Shown here: positions 41,958 through 50,291 of the stretch, one piece after another | Layout of the letters: every line of letters begins with the position of its first letter | Numbering within the stretch: position 1 is the first letter of the stretch | NCBI RefSeq assembly: GCF_900104765.1 | Contig: NZ_LT629737.1 | Location: 1,674,001 to 1,738,000 of the forward strand | Source of the DNA: Gillisia sp. Hel1_33_143 | Lineage (GTDB): Bacteria; Bacteroidota; Bacteroidia; Flavobacteriales; Flavobacteriaceae | Length of the DNA stretch: 64,000 nucleotides | Reading direction: 5' to 3' | Notes under the pieces: generated by a model | Told to the model about the DNA's origin: nothing | What the model saw: only the letters and a program-made list of their open reading frames with translations | Databases searched by the model: none | Translations under genes and position numbers: made by a program

Positions 41958-43250
41958 ATGAGCACACAACAATTCGCAACCAACGCATTACACGCAGGAC
42001 ATGATGTAACCGCCAATGGAGGAACCAGAGCAGTTCCTTTATATCAAACTTCATCCTACGTTTTTAAGAATTCAGATCACGCTGCAAATCTTTTCTCTTT
42101 ATCAGAACCTGGATTTATCTACACCAGACTTAACAATCCTACCAATGATGTCTTGGAGCAACGATTAGCATCTTTAGAGGGTGGGATAGGAGCAGTGGTT
42201 ACAGCATCTGGTGCAGCAGCTATCAATACTACCTTATTGACATTACTTCGCTCCGGAGATCATATTGTTGCTTCTAGTAGCCTTTATGGTGGAACCTATA
42301 ATCTGTTAAGTGTCACTTTACCAAGATTTGGGATCACCACCACTTTTGTAGATCCATCTGATCCTGAAAATTTTAAAAAAGCATCCAAAGAAAATACCAG
42401 AGTTTATTTTATAGAATCGCTTGGAAATCCAAAGCTGGATGTGTTAGACATTCAAGAGATCTCTAAGCGAGCAAAAGAACATAAGGTTCCGTTGATAGTA
42501 GATAATACGGTTGCCACTCCCTCTCTTTTAAATCCAATAAAATATGGAGCCGATATCGTAATTCATTCGTTGACCAAATACATCAACGGGAACGGAACTT
42601 CTTTGGGAGGCGTAATTATAGATGCCGGAAAATTTGATTGGGCGAACGGGAAATTTCCGGAGTTTACAGAACCTTCTGCCGGATATCATGGTTTAGTATA
42701 TCACGATGCTTTAAAAGAAGCAGCCTTTATTGCCAAAGTAAGAATAGAAGGTTTGAGAGATCATGGTGCCGCATTAAGTCCATTTAATGCCTTTCAGATC
42801 ATTCAAGGATTGGAAACTTTAGAATTACGAATTAAGAAACACAGTGAAAATGCATTGGCACTGGCCAAATGGTTACAAGAACAAACTCAGGTAAAATGGG
42901 TGAATTATCCCGGACTTGAAAACAATGAGTATTATGAGCTAGCTCAAAAATATCTTCCAAAAGGGCAGAGTGGAATCGTAACCTTTGGAGTGGAAGGCGG
43001 ATTTGAAGCTGCAAAAGTTATTGCAGACGAAACTAACATCTTCTCGCTACTTGCAAATATTGGAGATACAAAGTCTTTAATTATTCATCCTGCAAGTACA
43101 ACCCATCAGCAATTGAGTGACGAGCAACAAGAATCTACAGGAGTTACCAAAGATCTTATTAGGCTTTCTGTAGGTCTGGAGGATCTAGAAGATTTGAAGG
43201 CAGATCTTCAACAGGCCTTTTCAAAAATAGGAAGTAAAATTCTTCAATAA
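41958..43250 (+). CDS. metY: O-acetylhomoserine sulfhydrylase
   Basis: The 430-residue PLP enzyme of the Cys/Met metabolism family converts O-acetylhomoserine and sulfide to homocysteine. Signatures are ATNALHAGHDVTANGGTRAVPLYQTSSYVF at the start (the TRAVPLYQT form marks the sulfhydrylase branch), FIYTRLNNPTNDVLEQRLASLEGG, ASGAAAINTTLLTLL, LVDNTVATP and the PLP lysine in VIHSLTKYINGNGTSLGG near residue 208. It is followed by metX, which makes its substrate, and by homoserine dehydrogenase. It lies behind two Met-rich leader attenuators. Cystathionine synthases have different motifs at the start. Confidence 0.95.
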   Translation: MSTQQFATNALHAGHDVTANGGTRAVPLYQTSSYVFKNSDHAANLFSLSEPGFIYTRLNNPTNDVLEQRLASLEGGIGAVVTASGAAAINTTLLTLLRSGDHIVASSSLYGGTYNLLSVTLPRFGITTTFVDPSDPENFKKASKENTRVYFIESLGNPKLDVLDIQEISKRAKEHKVPLIVDNTVATPSLLNPIKYGADIVIHSLTKYINGNGTSLGGVIIDAGKFDWANGKFPEFTEPSAGYHGLVYHDALKEAAFIAKVRIEGLRDHGAALSPFNAFQIIQGLETLELRIKKHSENALALAKWLQEQTQVKWVNYPGLENNEYYELAQKYLPKGQSGIVTFGVEGGFEAAKVIADETNIFSLLANIGDTKSLIIHPASTTHQQLSDEQQESTGVTKDLIRLSVGLEDLEDLKADLQQAFSKIGSKILQ

Positions 43251-43333
43251 TGTTTGTTGGTGGATCAAGGCAGCCGGAATGTTCAAATCCTCATGCGGCA
43301 GTTTCGGTTGCCCTTGATCAAATCAATAATTAA
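43250..43333 (+). ncRNA. Structured metY-metX spacer with a 27-codon overlapping ORF
   Basis: The metY stop overlaps an ATG (TAATG), opening a frame of 27 codons (MFVGGSRQPECSNPHAA then VSVALDQINN) that ends 11 bases before metX. The same bases form a long hairpin: GATCAAGG at 43263-43270 and CAGCCG at 43271-43276 pair with CGGTTG at 43305-43310 and CCTTGATC at 43312-43319, 14 pairs with one bulged C and one G-U. It is more GC-rich than its surroundings. Whether it is a coupled small peptide, a translation-control hairpin or an unknown metabolite-sensing RNA I cannot tell. I do not recognise a known riboswitch class. Confidence 0.45.
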
Positions 43334-43344
43334 AAGTAGCAACA

Positions 43345-44358
43345 ATGCTTCAAGAAATAAAAATATCAGAATTTAAAAATAGTTCAGGCGGCGTTCAGAA
43401 CATTCATCTTACGTATGAGATTTTCGGGAAGCCATTGGCAAGTGCTCCTTTAGTGCTTATCAATCATGCGCTTACGGGCAACTCTTTGGTAATTGGAAAT
43501 ACCGGTTGGTGGAAAGAGATCGTAGGAGATGGTAAAAGTATAGATACCCAAGAATATACCATCTTGGCTTTTAACGTCCCGGGAAATGGATATGATGGTA
43601 AGAAAGATCATCTGCTTAATAATTATAAAGAATTTACCCTACGGGACATTGCTAAGATCTATCAAATAGCACTTAATCAGCTTGGAATTACTAAGATATT
43701 TGCAGGTATTGGAGGGTCTATTGGCGGAGCGTTGCTTTGGGAACAGGCAGTTTTAAGTCCGGAACTTTTTGAACATATTATTCCCGTTGCATCAGATTAT
43801 AAAGCCACACATTGGGTAAAAGCACTGTGTAAAGTGCAAGAACAGATCTTGAATAATTCAAATACCCCGGTTGCCGATGCCAGAATGCAGGCAATGACCT
43901 TTTATAGAAGTCCGCAATCTTTTATTTCAAAATTTGGATCACTGCATGGAGAACAGAATTCTAATTGGAATATAGAGGGTTGGTTAGAGCATCACGGTAG
44001 AAAACTGGAAGAGAGATTTCAGTTGGCGTCTTATAGACTGATGAATCATCTATTAACAACAGCAGATATCAGTCTTGGCAATGGAGATCATATAACTGCA
44101 GCTTCCAAGATCAATTCTAACATTCATATAATAACTATTAATTCTGATGGATTTTTTACCCCTTCTGAAAATTGGGAAACCTACGTAAATCTATCACTCA
44201 TCAAAACTAACATCAGTATCCATGAGATTAACTCTATTCACGGGCATGATGCCTTTTTAATAGAATATGCTCAGGTAGCAACATTTTTAAAGCCAATATT
44301 CAACATTAATAAAACACAAAATGAAAAAGATAAACATAGTACTGTTTGGAGTAGGTAA
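43345..44358 (+). CDS. metX: Homoserine O-acetyltransferase
   Basis: The 337-residue alpha/beta-hydrolase transfers acetyl from acetyl-CoA to homoserine. It has PLVLINHALTGNS near residue 34 (oxyanion region), the nucleophile serine in GGSIGGALLWE near 126 (the usual family form is GGSMGG), the conserved FYRSPQSF, the acid aspartate in INSDGFFTPSENWE and the base histidine in IHGHDAFLIE. It is shorter in the lid domain than proteobacterial MetX, as often in Bacteroidetes. Its last 38 bases overlap the start of hom, indicating translational coupling. Operon with metY and hom. Confidence 0.93.
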   Translation: MLQEIKISEFKNSSGGVQNIHLTYEIFGKPLASAPLVLINHALTGNSLVIGNTGWWKEIVGDGKSIDTQEYTILAFNVPGNGYDGKKDHLLNNYKEFTLRDIAKIYQIALNQLGITKIFAGIGGSIGGALLWEQAVLSPELFEHIIPVASDYKATHWVKALCKVQEQILNNSNTPVADARMQAMTFYRSPQSFISKFGSLHGEQNSNWNIEGWLEHHGRKLEERFQLASYRLMNHLLTTADISLGNGDHITAASKINSNIHIITINSDGFFTPSENWETYVNLSLIKTNISIHEINSIHGHDAFLIEYAQVATFLKPIFNINKTQNEKDKHSTVWSR

Positions 44359-45403
44359 CGTAGGGAGTACTTTGATCAAACAAATATTAGAAACCAGACA
44401 GAGCATTTTAAAATCTTTAAATGTAGAGATCAATATTCCTATAGTGGTAAATTCTAAGATCGCTTTTTTCGAACAAAAAACGGTGAGACCTTCATGGGAA
44501 ACAGATTTTAAAGCATTTGGACATCCTTATAAGATTTCAAATATTATCAATCATGTTAAAGCGGAAGGATTGCAGAATGTAATTGCGGTAGATGCCACCG
44601 CCAGCGAAGATTTTGTAAAGAATTATAAAGAGCTAATTAGAAACGGGTTTCATATTGTAGCCGCTAATAAGGCCGCCAATACCTTATCTGAAAAATTCTA
44701 TAAAGACCTTAGAGTTGAGCTTAAAAAGCACAATAGACAATTCTTATACGAAACCAACGTAGGAGCAGGATTGCCAATTATCAAAACATTACAAGATCTA
44801 CACATTGCCGGAGAGGAGGTCACTAAAATGAGAGGTGTTTTTTCGGGTTCTCTGAGTTATATTTTCAATACTTTTTCTAATGAGAACAAGTTGTTTTCTG
44901 AAGTATTGCAGGAGGCGAGAGAGAAGGGACTTACAGAACCAGATCCAAGAATAGACCTTTCTGGGAAAGATGTTGGAAGAAAATTGTTAATTCTTGCAAG
45001 AGAGATCAAGATCAAGAAAGAACTTTCAGAAATTACAATAGAAAATCTTATTCCTAGTCATCTTAACGGGAAAAGTTCTATTGCTCATTTTATAGATAAT
45101 CAGAAAGATCTTAATATTGGGTTTGATGAACGTAAATCGAACTTAAAAAAGGATGAGGTGTTACGACATATTGGAGAATTGGATGTCGCCACCGGAAAAT
45201 TAGAAGTGAAGTTGGTTTCAGAAAAAAGAAGTTCTCCATTTGGAAGTCTTCAGCAAGCAGATGCTTCTTTTGAGATTTATACCAAATCTTATGGAGAAAG
45301 GCCCATCGTAATTCAAGGAGCAGGTGCTGGTGCCGCTGTAACTTCCAGAGGAGTTCTCTCTGATATTTTAAAGCTTTCAGAAAAGATAGAATTTAAAAAT
45401 TAA
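44321..45403 (+). CDS. hom: Homoserine dehydrogenase
   Basis: The 360-residue monofunctional enzyme reduces aspartate semialdehyde to homoserine. It starts INIVLFGVGNVGSTLIKQIL, the NAD(P)-binding Rossmann motif (GxGxxG), then VAANKAANTLSEKFYKDL with the catalytic lysine region, YETNVGAGLPIIKTLQDL, GVFSGSLSYIFNTF and GLTEPDPRIDLSGKDVGRKLLILARE, the standard signature. It lacks an aspartokinase or ACT domain. In this operon it supplies homoserine for methionine specifically, which is likely distinct from the aspartokinase-fused enzyme often found for threonine. Its start overlaps metX. Confidence 0.95.
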   Translation: MKKINIVLFGVGNVGSTLIKQILETRQSILKSLNVEINIPIVVNSKIAFFEQKTVRPSWETDFKAFGHPYKISNIINHVKAEGLQNVIAVDATASEDFVKNYKELIRNGFHIVAANKAANTLSEKFYKDLRVELKKHNRQFLYETNVGAGLPIIKTLQDLHIAGEEVTKMRGVFSGSLSYIFNTFSNENKLFSEVLQEAREKGLTEPDPRIDLSGKDVGRKLLILAREIKIKKELSEITIENLIPSHLNGKSSIAHFIDNQKDLNIGFDERKSNLKKDEVLRHIGELDVATGKLEVKLVSEKRSSPFGSLQQADASFEIYTKSYGERPIVIQGAGAGAAVTSRGVLSDILKLSEKIEFKN

Positions 45404-45472
45404 TTTAAATTTGCATTAATATTATTCAAGGATCTCTATGTTTTTGAACAGAACTATTTCTCTAAAATTGTT

Positions 45473-45480
45473 TAGATTTG
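45473..45480 (+). promoter_or_regulatory. Candidate -7 box of the OsmC gene
   Basis: TAGATTTG matches TAnnTTTG, 17 bases before the OsmC start. A TTG at 45444-45446 is 26 bases upstream, slightly too far. A second match, TAAATTTG, lies at 45406-45413. Confidence 0.45.
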
Positions 45481-45496
45481 GATAAAATCAAACTTT

Positions 45497-45919
45497 ATGA
45501 AAATCAATCTAAAACGCCTAAACGATAATTACCTTTTTGAAACTAAAAATGAACGTGGAGACGTCGTTCTTTTAGATAACAAATCGGAAGATGAGCCAAA
45601 AGGATCAAGCCCGATGGATCTTCTTCTACGAGGAATTGCCGGATGTAGCAGTATAGATGTGGTAATGATCTTAAAGAAACAACAACATGAGTTGGAAGAT
45701 CTTCAAGTAGAAGTAGAAGGTTTTCGTGAAGATGGAGCTATTCCAAATGTTTTCAAAAAGATCCAATTAGACTTTATTCTTAAGGGAGATGTACCCGCAG
45801 CAAAGGTTGAAAGAGCAGTAAAATTATCTATGGATAAATATTGTTCGGTATCAAAAATGTTAGAAAAAGCAGCAGAAATAGCTTATAGTATAACTCTTAA
45901 CGGAGAGAAGCTTAGCTAA
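45497..45919 (+). CDS. OsmC-family thiol peroxidase-like protein
   Basis: The 140-residue cytosolic protein has the OsmC/Ohr fold: SSPMDLLLRGIAGCSSIDVVMILKK near residues 34-58, with the first redox cysteine in AGCSS, and DKYCSVSKMLEKAAEIAYSI near 115 with the second. These proteins reduce organic hydroperoxides with two cysteines. The YhfA-like subgroup is the best fit given this length and EVEGFREDG strand. The stop overlaps the next start (TAATG), suggesting coupling to the membrane protein at 45919. Confidence 0.9.
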   Translation: MKINLKRLNDNYLFETKNERGDVVLLDNKSEDEPKGSSPMDLLLRGIAGCSSIDVVMILKKQQHELEDLQVEVEGFREDGAIPNVFKKIQLDFILKGDVPAAKVERAVKLSMDKYCSVSKMLEKAAEIAYSITLNGEKLS

Positions 45920-46425
45920 TGGTTGCTTTTGAAACAAGAATAGTTAGAACCTGGGAGCCTTCTAAATGGTTAAGAATCTTAGGAGCATTGCTTTTAGTAG
46001 GTAGCGGAATTACATTATATGTTTGGAAGCCAGATATTAGGTGGCTCATGATCTTATCTGGAATAGTATATTTGATATCTTTCATATTTGCATTAAGCTT
46101 TTCATTCATAAAACCTAAAAATCTAGGAATAATCTCTATTACAGAAGATAGAATACAAGTAAATCTAAAAGAGGAGAAAAGAGAATTTCAAATTTCAGAA
46201 CTTTTAGAATTAGGTTTAGATTATAAAGGCTATGCAAGTATTTGGAAGCACTCCATCTATGGAAATAAAAATCATCTCTATTTTACGAATAGTTCTAACG
46301 ATATATTCGACTATGAGATAGTAATAGAAAACAAAGAGAAAAAGGAAGAACTAAAGCAATTTTTAGAAGATTTATCAGTGACTCATCAGTTAAAAGTGGC
46401 ACATTCAGGACTTTCTTCATTTTAA
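45919..46425 (+). CDS. Two-helix membrane protein with a possible PH-like cytosolic domain
   Basis: The 168-residue protein has two membrane helices (about residues 17-33 and 41-63) followed by a soluble beta-rich domain (SITEDRIQVNLKEEKREFQISELLELGLDYKG... HLYFTNSSNDIFDYEIVIENKEKKEELKQFLEDL). That layout resembles small bacterial PH-domain-like membrane proteins, but I do not recognise the family. It is translationally coupled to the OsmC gene and is followed 17 bases later by another protein with the same layout. Function unknown. Confidence 0.75.
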   Translation: MVAFETRIVRTWEPSKWLRILGALLLVGSGITLYVWKPDIRWLMILSGIVYLISFIFALSFSFIKPKNLGIISITEDRIQVNLKEEKREFQISELLELGLDYKGYASIWKHSIYGNKNHLYFTNSSNDIFDYEIVIENKEKKEELKQFLEDLSVTHQLKVAHSGLSSF

Positions 46426-46442
46426 TATTTCAATCTTTATCT

Positions 46443-46853
46443 ATGAAAATTAGGCACGATAAGACGGAGAATTTATTGGTTATAAATGACAATTTAGGAT
46501 CTCAGAATTTGATCATAAGCACCATGTTGATCCTAACTCTAATAAATGCTGTCATAAATTTATTTTTAGTGCTTAATGATGCACAAAAAAGTATGTTTGG
46601 TTATATATATGTTCTATTGGGTGTGTTCTCAGCAGTAGTTCTAATTTATAGATATGTTAAAAAAACTTCTAAGAATAGAATTGGGCTGAATAATATCAAA
46701 TCTCTACAAGAGAAAGACTTATTTGGTAGGAACAGGTATTCATTAATGTTAGATAACGGAAAATCTCGAGACCTCCCAGAATTAAGATCTGAGGAGGATA
46801 TTGATGATCTAAAAAACGTATTACAGCACTCTACTTTAAAAGAAGAAGTCTAG
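46443..46853 (+). CDS. Small two-helix membrane protein
   Basis: This 136-residue protein has two membrane helices (about residues 23-44 and 52-68) and a basic, soluble C-terminal portion (KSLQEKDLFGRNRYSLMLDNGKSRDLPELRSEEDIDDLKNVLQ). The arrangement, short N-terminal strand then helix pair then strand-rich tail, echoes its upstream neighbour, so the pair may have arisen by duplication or serve together. No catalytic motif is seen. The 156 bases after it show only AT-rich sequence before the next promoter. Confidence 0.7.
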   Translation: MKIRHDKTENLLVINDNLGSQNLIISTMLILTLINAVINLFLVLNDAQKSMFGYIYVLLGVFSAVVLIYRYVKKTSKNRIGLNNIKSLQEKDLFGRNRYSLMLDNGKSRDLPELRSEEDIDDLKNVLQHSTLKEEV

Positions 46854-47035
46854 CACGACCATTTAAAATTTAATGATATTTCGACTTACTTCTTGTAAGT
46901 ATTTGACCTAATTTACCTGCGTCTAAAACCCATTTATACGTTTTTGCGTAAATGTGTTTGAATATTAAAAAAAAACCAGAGATCTTGTAATGTACAGCCA
47001 GATCATTAGATGCAGCGGTATTTTTACGAACAAGT

Positions 47036-47043
47036 TACATTTG
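47036..47043 (+). promoter_or_regulatory. Candidate -7 box of the PagL-like gene
   Basis: TACATTTG matches TAnnTTTG. Transcription would begin within a few bases of the ATG at 47052, so the message would be leaderless or nearly so, and the ATG at 47010 would not be transcribed from it. Confidence 0.45.
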
Positions 47044-47051
47044 CCCCATAT

Positions 47052-48155
47052 ATGAAGAGAATTACCCTGTTGTTAATTTTGCTTATAAGCTCTAACTCTT
47101 ATTCGCAAGATGAGATCAAAAAATATTATTCATTAGACGCCAATTATTTTTACGGTACCATTTTAGAACACAATCCGGATATTTCTCATCTTATTACCGG
47201 ACATCCGAGCGGTTTCATTTTAAGCTTGAATCAAAAGACATATGGCTTAAAAGAATGGGAGCGTAGATATAACTATCCAGATTTCGGGTATTCTTTCTCT
47301 TATCAAGATATGCAAAATCAATATCTTGGAAAGAATTATGCGCTCTACGCTCATTTTAACTTCTATTTCTTCAAGAGAAACCTAATGTTTAGAATTGGGC
47401 AGGGAATTGCATATGCCAGTAACCCCTATAATCCGGAAACCAATTATATAAACAATGCTTATGGTTCAAGATTTTTGAGTTCTACCTATTTAATGGGAAA
47501 CTATTCCAGGCAAAATATCTATAAGGGTTTTGGAATACAGGCAGGGATATCTTTAATTCACTATTCCAATGCCGATTTTAAATCTCCTAATAACAGCACT
47601 AATACCATGGCTTTTAATATTGGTGTGAATTATCTGTTAGATGCAGAAAATACTCCAGACTTTGTGCCTAGAGATCCGGAAGACAAAAAATACACTGAGC
47701 CATTCCACTATAATTTCGCACTTCGCGGTGGCGTTAATACTACCGGGGTAATTGGTTCTAAGCAATATCCTTTTTTAACTATTTCTGCCTATGCAGATAA
47801 GGTTATTAATAAAAAGAGTACGTTGCAGGCAGGAACTGATATATTCTTTTCTAAAGCACTAGAAGAATACATCTATTTCCAGTCTGTTGCCTTTCCTCAG
47901 GGAGAGACCGTGGGAGATGAAGATGCTAAGAGAGTAGGGCTTTTTGTGGGTCATTTACTAACATTCAATAAATTATCTCTAGTAACTCAATTAGGCTATT
48001 ATGTGTACTACCCTTATGATAATTATGTAGAGCAAGTCTATAATAGAATAGGTTTACAAAGAAAGATCTCTGATGATTTTTGGGCTTCGGTTACCGTTCG
48101 ATCTCATGCAGCAAATGCAGAAGCAGTAGAATTTTCACTTGGATATAGATTATAA
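47052..48155 (+). CDS. PagL-like acyloxyacyl hydrolase / lipid A 3-O-deacylase family outer-membrane protein
   Basis: The 367-residue protein starts with a signal peptide (MKRITLLLILLISSNSYSQ), then a beta-barrel-like sequence with many aromatic alternations. GIQAGISLIHYSNADFKSPNNSTN near residue 175 contains the H-Y-S-N core of the PagL active site, where His and Ser form the catalytic pair. A second homologous half after residue 210 extends it beyond PagL's own length of about 150-190 residues, as usual for Bacteroidetes members. The start at 47052 was preferred to 47010 because of the signal peptide and promoter. Probable location is the outer membrane, trimming LPS acyl chains. Confidence 0.8.
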   Translation: MKRITLLLILLISSNSYSQDEIKKYYSLDANYFYGTILEHNPDISHLITGHPSGFILSLNQKTYGLKEWERRYNYPDFGYSFSYQDMQNQYLGKNYALYAHFNFYFFKRNLMFRIGQGIAYASNPYNPETNYINNAYGSRFLSSTYLMGNYSRQNIYKGFGIQAGISLIHYSNADFKSPNNSTNTMAFNIGVNYLLDAENTPDFVPRDPEDKKYTEPFHYNFALRGGVNTTGVIGSKQYPFLTISAYADKVINKKSTLQAGTDIFFSKALEEYIYFQSVAFPQGETVGDEDAKRVGLFVGHLLTFNKLSLVTQLGYYVYYPYDNYVEQVYNRIGLQRKISDDFWASVTVRSHAANAEAVEFSLGYRL

Positions 48156-48156
48156 G

Positions 48157-48915
48157 ATGAAAGCGATAAAAATAATATTCTGTATCATTCTAACAGTAAC
48201 GTTTTTGGGTTGCGATAAAGAAGATGCCCCGGGTTGTTTTAAAACAGCAGGTTCTATAATAACTGAAGAAGTAGCGGTTTCTCCTTTTAACGAAATCATT
48301 GTATATGAAAGGGTTAAACTTTATATAGATCAGGGTGAAGAACAGCGAATAGTTATAGAATCTGGAGAAAATCTAATAAATGATGTTAGTGTTGAGGTAG
48401 TAGATAACAGGTTGAGCATTCGCAATGAGAATTCATGTAATCTGTTTCGGGATTATGAGATCACCAAAGTTTATGTAACGGTTAAAGATCTTACCTGGTT
48501 ACAAAATAGCAGCGGTAGTACTATAGAAACTACAGGCGTTATAAAATTAGAAGACCTATGGCTAAGATCTGTTAATCAGGAAAGGGATCTTTCTATACAT
48601 ACTAATGGAGATTTTAAACTAGAGCTTGATGTTCAAAATCTTAGAATAACAAACGATAATGTTTCTAATTATTTTCTATCGGGGAAAGCAGATAAAGTGA
48701 ATGCATTTTTTGCAGCAGGAGATGGAAGAATGGAAGCTGCAGATCTAATTGTAAAAGATTATCAGATATTTCATAGAGGAACAAATAAGTTGATCATCAA
48801 TCCTCAACAATCTATTAGAGCAGAATTAAGAAGTAGCGGAGATGTGATCTCAAAGAATAGACCACCTGTGGTGAAGGTGGATGAATATTACACAGGTAGG
48901 CTTATTTTTGAGTAG
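48157..48915 (+). CDS. GIN-domain (DUF2807) lipoprotein
   Basis: The 252-residue protein has a lipoprotein signal (MKAIKIIFCIILTVTFLGC, lipidated Cys at 19) and then DUF2807, a parallel beta-helix domain: FNEIIVYERVKLYIDQGEEQRIVIESGENLIN is its typical first segment, with later LSIRNENSC and VKDLTWLQNSSGSTIE repeats. The start at 48157 was chosen for the signal peptide; an alternative 18 bases upstream overlaps the previous gene. It follows the PagL-like gene by one base, so both are probably co-transcribed envelope functions. Its 3' end overlaps gldA's 3' end by 14 bases. Function of GIN domains is unknown. Confidence 0.88.
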   Translation: MKAIKIIFCIILTVTFLGCDKEDAPGCFKTAGSIITEEVAVSPFNEIIVYERVKLYIDQGEEQRIVIESGENLINDVSVEVVDNRLSIRNENSCNLFRDYEITKVYVTVKDLTWLQNSSGSTIETTGVIKLEDLWLRSVNQERDLSIHTNGDFKLELDVQNLRITNDNVSNYFLSGKADKVNAFFAAGDGRMEAADLIVKDYQIFHRGTNKLIINPQQSIRAELRSSGDVISKNRPPVVKVDEYYTGRLIFE

Positions 48916-49804
48916 AGGTTAACTCTGAAAATAACGTTTCTAAATTTTTAGATTTTCTGTTTAGCTGAAGTGTTTTAAGTCCGTTATCGTGAGCAAAGTC
49001 AAAAACCGCAGGGCGCATGTCTTTGTTCGTGTCAAATTTTAGTTCATAATGAAATCCTCCTAAGTTCTTAGCTGAAACTAAGTGAGGCAAGACATTTAAT
49101 GCCACTTCTTCAATGCGGTAATCAAACTCTACCTGAATGATCTGTTCTTTTTGCTCCTGCAGTTCCTTCATTTTCTTATCGGCTACAATTACACCTTTGT
49201 CAATAATGATCACCCGGTCGCATATAGCTTCTACTTCCTGCATGATGTGTGTGGAGAGAAATACTGTTTTTTCTTTTCCAACCTTTAAGATCAAATTCCG
49301 GATCTCTGTAAGCTGATTTGGATCTAGCCCGGTAGTAGGTTCATCCAAAATAAGCACTTCAGGATCGTGTAAAAGTGCGGCAGCAAGACCAACTCTTTGG
49401 CGATACCCTTTAGAAAGTTGTTCGATCTTTTTATTGGCTTCCGGCAAAAGACCTGTCATTTCTATCACTTCTTCAATTCTCGACTTTTTGATCTTAAATA
49501 TAGAAGCATTAAAAGAAAGGTATTCTCTTACATACATTTCGGTATAAAGTGGATTATGCTCCGGTAAATATCCTACAGAGCGCTGTACTGCTTTCAAATC
49601 ATCCGAGATCGCGATATTGTTTACGCTGGCAATACCTTCAGAAGCGCTCAAATATCCTGTTAGAATTTTCATCAAAGTAGATTTTCCGGCACCATTAGGA
49701 CCAAGAAAACCAACGATCTCCCCTCTTTTAATACTAAAGTTTACAGTATCAAGAGCTTTTTGATCGCCATAGAATTTTGAGATGTTTTCAACCGAAATAG
49801 ACAT
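48902..49804 (-). CDS. gldA: Gliding motility ABC transporter ATP-binding protein
   Basis: The 300-residue ATPase matches GldA, which with GldF and GldG is required for gliding in Flavobacterium. Walker A GPNGAGKST is near residue 35, the Q-loop region YLPEHNPLYTEMYVREYL near 80, the signature LSKGYRQRVGLAAALLHDP, Walker B VLILDEPTTGLDPNQ and the switch histidine in FLSTHIMQEVEAI. The C-terminal 80 residues are the usual GldA extension. gldF and gldG are not adjacent. Other ABC ATPases share these motifs, but N-terminus and length agree with GldA. Its tail overlaps the convergent GIN gene. Confidence 0.88.
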   Translation of the reverse strand: MSISVENISKFYGDQKALDTVNFSIKRGEIVGFLGPNGAGKSTLMKILTGYLSASEGIASVNNIAISDDLKAVQRSVGYLPEHNPLYTEMYVREYLSFNASIFKIKKSRIEEVIEMTGLLPEANKKIEQLSKGYRQRVGLAAALLHDPEVLILDEPTTGLDPNQLTEIRNLILKVGKEKTVFLSTHIMQEVEAICDRVIIIDKGVIVADKKMKELQEQKEQIIQVEFDYRIEEVALNVLPHLVSAKNLGGFHYELKFDTNKDMRPAVFDFAHDNGLKTLQLNRKSKNLETLFSELTSTQK

Positions 49805-49946
49805 AATAAAGCTTTTTTCAAAAGTAAGAATTAATTCAGCATCTAATACTTTCCGAGATTTTTATAGCGTTTGATTTTGCGATTTTTCATGAAAAAAGTA
49901 AGTATCAGATTTTGATTATTCAAAACCTAATTTTAGAAACTACAAT

Positions 49947-49972
49947 AGTTCTCGACTCCGCTCGAACTGACA
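49947..49972 (+). repeat. GACTCCGCT hairpin repeat, forward unit
   Basis: AGTTC, core TCGACTCCGCTC, GAACT, then GACA. The arms are complementary and the core equals that of the 39776 unit, but the arm sequence differs (AGTTC against ACCCTT). Confidence 0.65.
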
Positions 49973-50069
49973 TCATTTCTAAAATCTACATTCTTCTTTT
50001 GCGACTTGTAAAAAAACATTTAAATTGAATTGATACTGAAATGAGTTCAGCAAAAAAAAATAATAATGA

Positions 50070-50097
50070 TGTCTCCCCTAGCGGAGTCAGGGGGTCA
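50070..50097 (-). repeat. GACTCCGCT hairpin repeat, reverse unit
   Basis: On the minus strand: CCCCT, core GACTCCGCT, AGGGG, AGACA. Same core, third arm sequence. With the unit at 49947 it makes an inverted pair upstream of the aromatic leader. The rest of the 388-base gap between gldA and the leader is AT-rich with no other clear feature. Confidence 0.65.
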
Positions 50098-50192
50098 ATA
50101 ACAGTTTAAACGAAACCGTTTGAGTATAAAAAGTAAATTTTTATAAGGTGTTTTAATTTTTAATTTTAAATTAGCAGTATTCAATTACAGAC

Positions 50193-50270
50193 ATGAACAA
50201 CTTTAATTCTTGGAACGCTTGTTATTATTTTTATTTCTACACCAGAGATAAGATCGGGAGCGCCATGTAA
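50193..50270 (+). CDS. Phe/Tyr-rich leader peptide of the aromatic operon
   Basis: This 25-residue ORF starts MNNFNSWNAC and then has YYFYFY at residues 11-16 (50223-50240), followed by TRDKIGSAM and the stop at 50268-50270. A strong terminator begins 21 bases later, and pheA, an aminotransferase, tyrA and aroG-CM follow. ATCGGGA at 50253-50259 can pair with TCCTGAT at 50298-50304 (six Watson-Crick pairs and one G-U), blocking the terminator. Stalling at the Tyr/Phe run would thus allow read-through when charged tRNA-Tyr or tRNA-Phe is scarce. The match between peptide composition and downstream pathway is the strongest evidence. Confidence 0.88.
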   Translation: MNNFNSWNACYYFYFYTRDKIGSAM

Positions 50271-50291
50271 TTAAGTAAGCAAATTATATAT

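Noticed and set aside
43250-43333. metY-metX spacer as a known SAM riboswitch (SAM-I, II, III)
   Set aside because: None of the conserved cores I remember for those classes is present on either strand; kept only as an unclassified structured spacer.
48902-48915. Overlap of the GIN-domain and gldA genes as a possible misannotation
   Set aside because: It is a 14-base tail-to-tail overlap and both C-termini look normal, so it is simply compact.
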